This document shows, one piece after another, positions 59,401-64,000 of a stretch of DNA of 64,000 nt (position 1 is its first letter; every line of letters begins with the position of its first letter). The DNA is from Cenococcum geophilum 1.58 (Eukaryota > Ascomycota > Dothideomycetes > Gloniales > Gloniaceae): assembly GCA_001692895.1 (NCBI GenBank), contig KV748180.1, forward strand, positions 2,970,195 through 3,034,194, in the 5' to 3' direction. Position numbers and translations under genes: made by a program. The notes under the pieces were generated by a model. The model was given only the letters and a program-made list of their open reading frames with translations, searched no databases and was not told where the DNA came from.

Positions 59401-61765
59401 TGTATAAAATACCTCGGGTTTATTATAACTATAGAAGGAATTAAGGTTAACCCTAAGAAGGTAGAGGCAATTTATAACTGGAAGCCCCCTTATACAGTAA
59501 AAGGAATCTAATCCTTCCTTAGTTTTTATAATTTCTACTACTGGTTTATCCGTGACTACGGAATTGTGGTAAAACCTCTTATATAACTAACTAGGAAGGA
59601 TATACCTTTTATCTTTAATAATAGCTATATAGAGGCCTTTAAAGAGGTAAAGGATCGGCTTATCTCTTCCCTAATCCTTTATTACTATAACCCAGACCTT
59701 AAATTAATGCTAGAAACAAACGCCTCTAATAGGGTCATAGCGGGAATCCTATTACAGTTATATCCAGACGGTAAATAGTACCCTATAGCTTTCTTCTTAA
59801 AGACAATAGACCCGGCTAAGTATAACTATAAAGTATATAATAAAGAAATGCTAGCTATTATTTAATTACTCTTCTAATAGCGCGCAGAGCTTAAAGGTAT
59901 AAACTCCTGGATTAAGATATATATAGATTATAAAGCCCTAGAGTACTTTATAACTATAAAGCAGCTTATAGGGCAATAAGCCTAGTGGGCCGAAATACTC
60001 TCCTAATTCTTCTTTATAATTATATATTATTCTAGTAAGTAAAACTCTAAGGCTAATACCCTAACCTAAAGAGAATAAGATATAGAACCCTAGAATAAGC
60101 TAAAGACCTAATACCGGACGCGCGCCCTCTTCTATCCAGAACAGCTTAACCCGCGGATCCTTAAGGAGCTAGACTCCTAGTAAAACGAGCTAGCACTAAT
60201 GGAGGAGTCCTTAGATAAGCCAATAGGGCTAGTTAACCGCCTCCTAACTATAAACCGCACGGCTAACGCCCTAAGAGCCCTCCGCGAACAAGCTGTAAAA
60301 GGAGACCCCGATTTTAAGACGGAGGAAGGATTGCTCCTATACCAGGAGCGGCTTATAGTCCCTAACGTTGATAATCTATAGACCAAACTAATCTGTGAAG
60401 CTTATTACCAAGTCTCTATAGCACACCCTAGCAAGAACAAAACCCGTAAAATCATTAACTGCCGCTACTACTGGCTAAGAATAGTTGTGGATATTAATTG
60501 ATATATACGGAACTGCGAAGACTACTAGAGAGCTATAATTTTACGGGATAAGACCCTAGGACTACTTAAGCCACTCCTAATACTAAAGCGCCCTTAGTAG
60601 TATATTTTTATAGACTTCCATAAACTACCTAGGAACTATAACGGATATAATATAGTTATAGTTATAGTTAACCGCTTTAGTAAACGCCCGTTCTTAATTC
60701 TATATCACAAAAACATCAATGCTAAAGAGGTAGCCCGGCTATATATCCATTACGTCTACTAAATCTATAGACCACCAGATACTATTATATCCGATTATAG
60801 GCCATAGTTTATATCGGCCTTCTGGAATAAGTTTACCCGGATCCTAGGCATTAAGCTAAAGCTTTCTACGGCTTATTACCCCCAGACAGACGGTTAGACA
60901 GAGATCGTAAATTAGTACCTGGACCAGAGGCTTAGGCCCTTTATTAACTATTTCTAGGACAACTAGTCTGAACTACTACCCTTAATAGACTACGCGCAAG
61001 TAACCCTACCCTATAACTCTATAGGGTTTGCCCCAATTTAGCTAAAAATAGGATACTTACCCCGTATAAGCTTTAACTGGAAAAGGCTAGAAGAACCCTA
61101 GACTATATAAGAGAAGCTATCCTATGCTAAGGCCCAACAGTACGCTAAACGATTAAAGGAGGCCTAGATGGTAGCCCGCAAGAACCTAGAAAGAGCTTAA
61201 AGGTTAATAAAACAGCAGGCGAACAAATACCGTTAAGAGCCCAATTTTGCCCCTGGCGATATGGTCTGGGTTATAATAAGGAATTAGAGGACCGAACGAC
61301 CTAGCCGTAAGCTAAACTACTAGATAGCAGGACCGTATAAGGTTCTTAAGAAGATAGGTAACTTATATAAGATAAAGCTCCCAGACTTAATTAGGGTTTA
61401 CCCTATCTTCTTACCAAATAAGTTACGGAAAGCTATAAACAACCTATTACCTGGACAAAAGAATGAGCCTCCCCTACTAGTTTAAGTAAACGGTAACAAT
61501 AAATGGGAGGTTAATGAAATGCTGGCCTGTAAGATAGTATGGGGAGCGCTAAAATACCGTGTCTAATAGAAGGGCTACAATCCTAACCCAACCTGGTACC
61601 CTATGTGGAACTTTATAGGCTGCCCCCAGAAGCTTAAAGAATTCTATAACCAATACCCTAATGCGCCTGGACCCCTAAAGTACCTAGACGAATAGATAGA
61701 ATGCTGGCATAATAAAGACGATAAGTTACCGGAAGAATATAGGGATAAAAACGCCCTAAAGCCCT
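56480..61765 (+). pseudogene. gag-pol pseudogene, family D (gag, PR, RT, RNase H, IN, chromodomain)
   Basis: The gag zinc knuckle CFNCNKxGYFTLSY is at about 57585-57635 (His and last Cys are Tyr). Protease reads LINTRANGFAFINT at about 57838 (D-to-N, G-to-R). Reverse transcriptase spans about 58735-59520 (SPILFIKKPNRGLRFYINY, FTKLNIR, AYLDNILIYL). RNase H is at about 59600-60060 (KYNYKVYNKEMLAI). Integrase is at about 60190-61100, with a 60-codon open stretch at its start (60199-60381). The chromodomain is at 61495-61700 (WEVNEMLACKIVWGALKYRV, KGYNPNPTWYPMWNF, KLKEFYNQYPNAPGP in pieces). Stops are spread through it. Confidence 0.9.
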
Positions 61766-61838
61766 AATACAGCTGTCTACCAAATTCTGCCATATTCTAC
61801 CATTTTCTGCTAGTACTGTAAAATTTTAGATGTCTAGG

Positions 61839-61861
61839 AACTTCAACCGCCGGTTAAAGTT
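61839..61861 (+). repeat. Conserved 23-nt stem-loop, family D copy
   Basis: AACTTCAACC, loop GCC, GGTTAAAGTT; one G-T pair possible. Followed by TAATTAGTTAGATCCGTGCC, which the other copies share in part. Confidence 0.75.
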
Positions 61862-62082
61862 ATCTAATTAGTTAGATCCGTGCCAAGACTTTTAGCGGCT
61901 ACTCTTTCTAGCCTAGTGCTTCTACTTAGCCTATAATCGCCCTTTATACTTAGTCAGGACGGACTTATATCCCCTTTATCTCCTTATCTTATATTTTTAT
62001 AATCCTACGTTTATAAGCCTAGTACTACCCTATTTTTTCTAACTAAGCCTAAGGGCAGGCTTTCTTTTAAAGAGGGGGGTAA

Positions 62083-62294
62083 TGTAACGGCGCTATCGTA
62101 CGTTACCTGCTAAAATTCTACCATATTCTACCGACCTGCAATTGGCCCGCCTAAAGCTAGCGCCTTGGCGGCTTACCCTATATATTTGTTTACATCGGTC
62201 CTAGCGACCCCTTTTCCTTCTCTTTAGCTTAGTATCTTTGTAATACAGCATTCGTTCAAGCTTCGGTTTAGAGGCATTTGTTTAAGCCATGACA
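62083..62294 (+). repeat. 3' LTR, family D (212 bp)
   Basis: TGTAACGGCGC to GCCATGACA, then duplication AATTA. Confidence 0.92.
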
Positions 62295-62599
62295 AATTAG
62301 AGACTAACCGCGAAATAGCAATTTAATAGCAATTTAATGGCAATCTAACGGCAATCTATAGCATTCTGCTATATTCTGCTAAGTTCTGCTAAGACTATAA
62401 CCTAAACCCTATTCTGCCCTATATATATATTAATTAAGCAACTAAGTTAATAATATATACCCTTTCTTTCCGTTTTCCTACCTTCTTTCCTTACGTAACG
62501 TCGTAACCTCCTTATATAGTTTATATATATAGCTTAATAATATCTACCTTGCTATATATTATCGTCGCTTATACTTACTCCATAATACTACGTTGCGTT

Positions 62600-64000
62600 A
62601 ACTACCTATACTATTATTAATATGCAGAATAAACCCAAAGCCCCTATAACGGCCGCTGGTATTATATCTATACTCTAAAAATAATTAGTATGGATATAGA
62701 AGTCTTTTATAAACGCCCTTAAATAAAACTAAACTACTTTAAATTAATAATAAGCTAAATAAGAAGTATAATACTAGCAATTAATTAAGAACCTCTAAGA
62801 AGAAGTCCACGCCCTTAAGATGCCTATACTAGGACCTTAAGACTAAACGCTATCTCTAGAGATAAATACACGGAACGTAAGCCTTAAACCTATAGTAATT
62901 ACTTACCCTAAGCCAACTACTATACTAAAACGATTTAAACGACTACTAGATCCCCTAGTATTTACTAGTAAATAATAAAAGCTCTAATTATTTCTAAGCT
63001 AGCTTAAAAATAAGCTAACTAGTAATACCAACCGTTACCTAACTAAAGCTAACTAACTTTATTACGCCCTAAGTCGACTAGGAGAAGATATAGCTAATTT
63101 TATTAAACCTCTTTAGCTAAACTTAGTATAAAGCCTAGTTGTACTTCTTAAAGCTATATATAGTAACCTAAACCGCCAAGCCACCGCTTAAAGAAAGATA
63201 AATTATATAACTTAAGGAATAAAAGGTTTCCTAGTATACTTCTCTAAATTTAACCGTTACGTAAAGGAAATAGGCTAAAACAACTCTGTACTAATTAATA
63301 GCCTTATTAAATCTCTAAGTCCTAAACTAAAAACCTCCCTAATAGGCGTAGACCTACTGGGAGCCCTTAATGCCTACGTAAACGTTATTAATAAACGGTA
63401 TAATAATATACTACGCCTAATACTAAAGTCCGCTCCTTAATATAATATAATAACCCCATAAACGTCTACTAAGTTATTATCTCAGCCTAAGCACCCTAAC
63501 GCTATGGATATTAATACTAGAACCCTAGGGTACGCCCTACTAGGGTCTTTTAAATAAAAACAACGCATTAAGCTAGGCCTCTGCTTTAAATATAGAAGTA
63601 GCTCCTACTTCTCTAACTACTGCTCTATCTCTATATCTAAATACAATATATAAACGGCTAATACTAGCAGCCGTTTACCGCATTAATCTTCCGGTTACTG
63701 TCCTTAATCTCTACCTAGTTCCAGCCCTATATCTAGTAAGCACTATTTATAAGGATAAAGCTATAACTAAGGTCCTATAAGAACCCTACCCCAATTGCCT
63801 CTAAAAGGAAGATTTTAGAGCTAAGTCACTCTCTAGGACAGCTCTACTATAGGATCTCGTTAAACGTATATAACGTTATAAACTCTAACTCTTAGGACCG
63901 TAGTATAACTATTAACTACTGTCTTCGGCAGAATAGTTAATAGGCTAATATTAAATCTTAATTAACACAGGAGCTAGCGGCATAGGATTTATTAATAAGA
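62600..64000 (+). pseudogene. gag and start of pol of family C, cut by the window edge
   Basis: gag core is at about 62880-63420 (FLSQLKNKLTSN, YALSRLGEDIANFI, LINSLIKSLSPKLKTSLIG). The zinc knuckle reads GLCFKCRSSSYFSNYC at about 63580-63630 (Gly and His changed). The protease active site reads LINTGASGIGFIN at about 63960-64000, with the catalytic Asp codon now Asn. Stops at former Gln codons. Confidence 0.82.

Larger units (their letters stand above)
56105..62294 (+). mobile_element. Complete Gypsy/Ty3 chromodomain retrotransposon, family D (6190 bp)
   Basis: LTRs at 56105-56315 and 62083-62294 begin TGTAACGGCGCTATCG and end TAATA/TGACA. A perfect 5-bp duplication AATTA flanks it (56100-56104 and 62295-62299). 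It is inserted in the family C LTR. The polypurine tract AAAGAGGGGGG directly precedes the 3' LTR. Less decayed than families A and E, but the frame still has many stops. Confidence 0.96.
56041..64000 (+). mobile_element. Gypsy retrotransposon, family C, runs out of the window; hosts family D
   Basis: The 5' LTR is 56041-56104 plus 62295-62590, split by the family D element. It aligns with the solo LTR at 10787-11174. The internal region starts at about 62590 and includes gag, a CCHC knuckle and the start of protease at the window edge. The 5' boundary falls exactly on TGTTATAGG after the LINE end. Confidence 0.82.

Noticed and set aside
60177..60386. Overlapping frames on both strands (69 aa minus, 60 aa plus)
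   Set aside because: The plus frame is a surviving part of family D pol; the minus frame is its shadow.

Overview
The window looks like a chromosome segment from a filamentous ascomycete fungus (Pezizomycotina). Two spliced host genes with short GT-AG introns sit in a balanced-composition island (about 12.6-24.3 kb). Both sides are AT-rich nested transposons whose reading frames are full of TAA/TAG stops where CAA, CAG, CGA or TGG are expected, and whose Cys/His/Asp codons read Tyr/Tyr/Asn. That is the signature of repeat-induced point mutation (RIP). I cannot name the species. No tRNA, rRNA or CRISPR array was seen.

Layout. 1-4728: 3' part of a Gypsy/Ty3 chromodomain retrotransposon (family A). 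4729-9440: second Gypsy (family 2). 9441-12.6 kb: decayed repeats, a 246-bp fold-back element, a solo LTR and short tandem arrays. 13087-15976 (-): intact eight-exon AAA+ ATPase of the DUF7025 type, 817 aa. 16247-16904: hAT-like MITE between the two divergent genes. 17401-19075 (+): DUF7708-type, STAND/NLR-like protein whose 3' end was cut by a 1139-bp hAT element (18997-20135, 8-bp target duplication); the severed C-terminus survives at 20144-20342. 21180-23580: two TIR elements of one family with 9-bp target duplications and hairpins in their ends. 23872-24328: mariner-type MITE.

25.2-36.9 kb: Helitron (-), split by a complete family A Gypsy (28405-35231, duplication TAATA), which itself carries a young ~102-bp MITE. 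36.9-38.5 kb: pogo/Fot1 transposase pseudogene cut by a minus-strand Gypsy (38468-52310) that hosts a LINE 3' fragment, a complete 5.6-kb Tad-like LINE and a solo LTR. 52.3-53.3 kb: family A fragment. 53.3-56.0 kb: 5'-truncated LINE (-). 56041-64000: family C Gypsy whose LTR holds a complete family D Gypsy (56105-62294, duplication AATTA); the window ends in family C protease.

Only the AAA+ ATPase is a clearly complete gene. The DUF7708 gene is expressible but has a transposon-derived C-terminus. The most interesting items are the divergent ATPase/NLR-like pair stranded in a repeat desert, the TIR family with element-specific terminal hairpin loops, and two short stem-loops conserved between diverged Gypsy elements, one with a compensatory base-pair change that RIP cannot explain.
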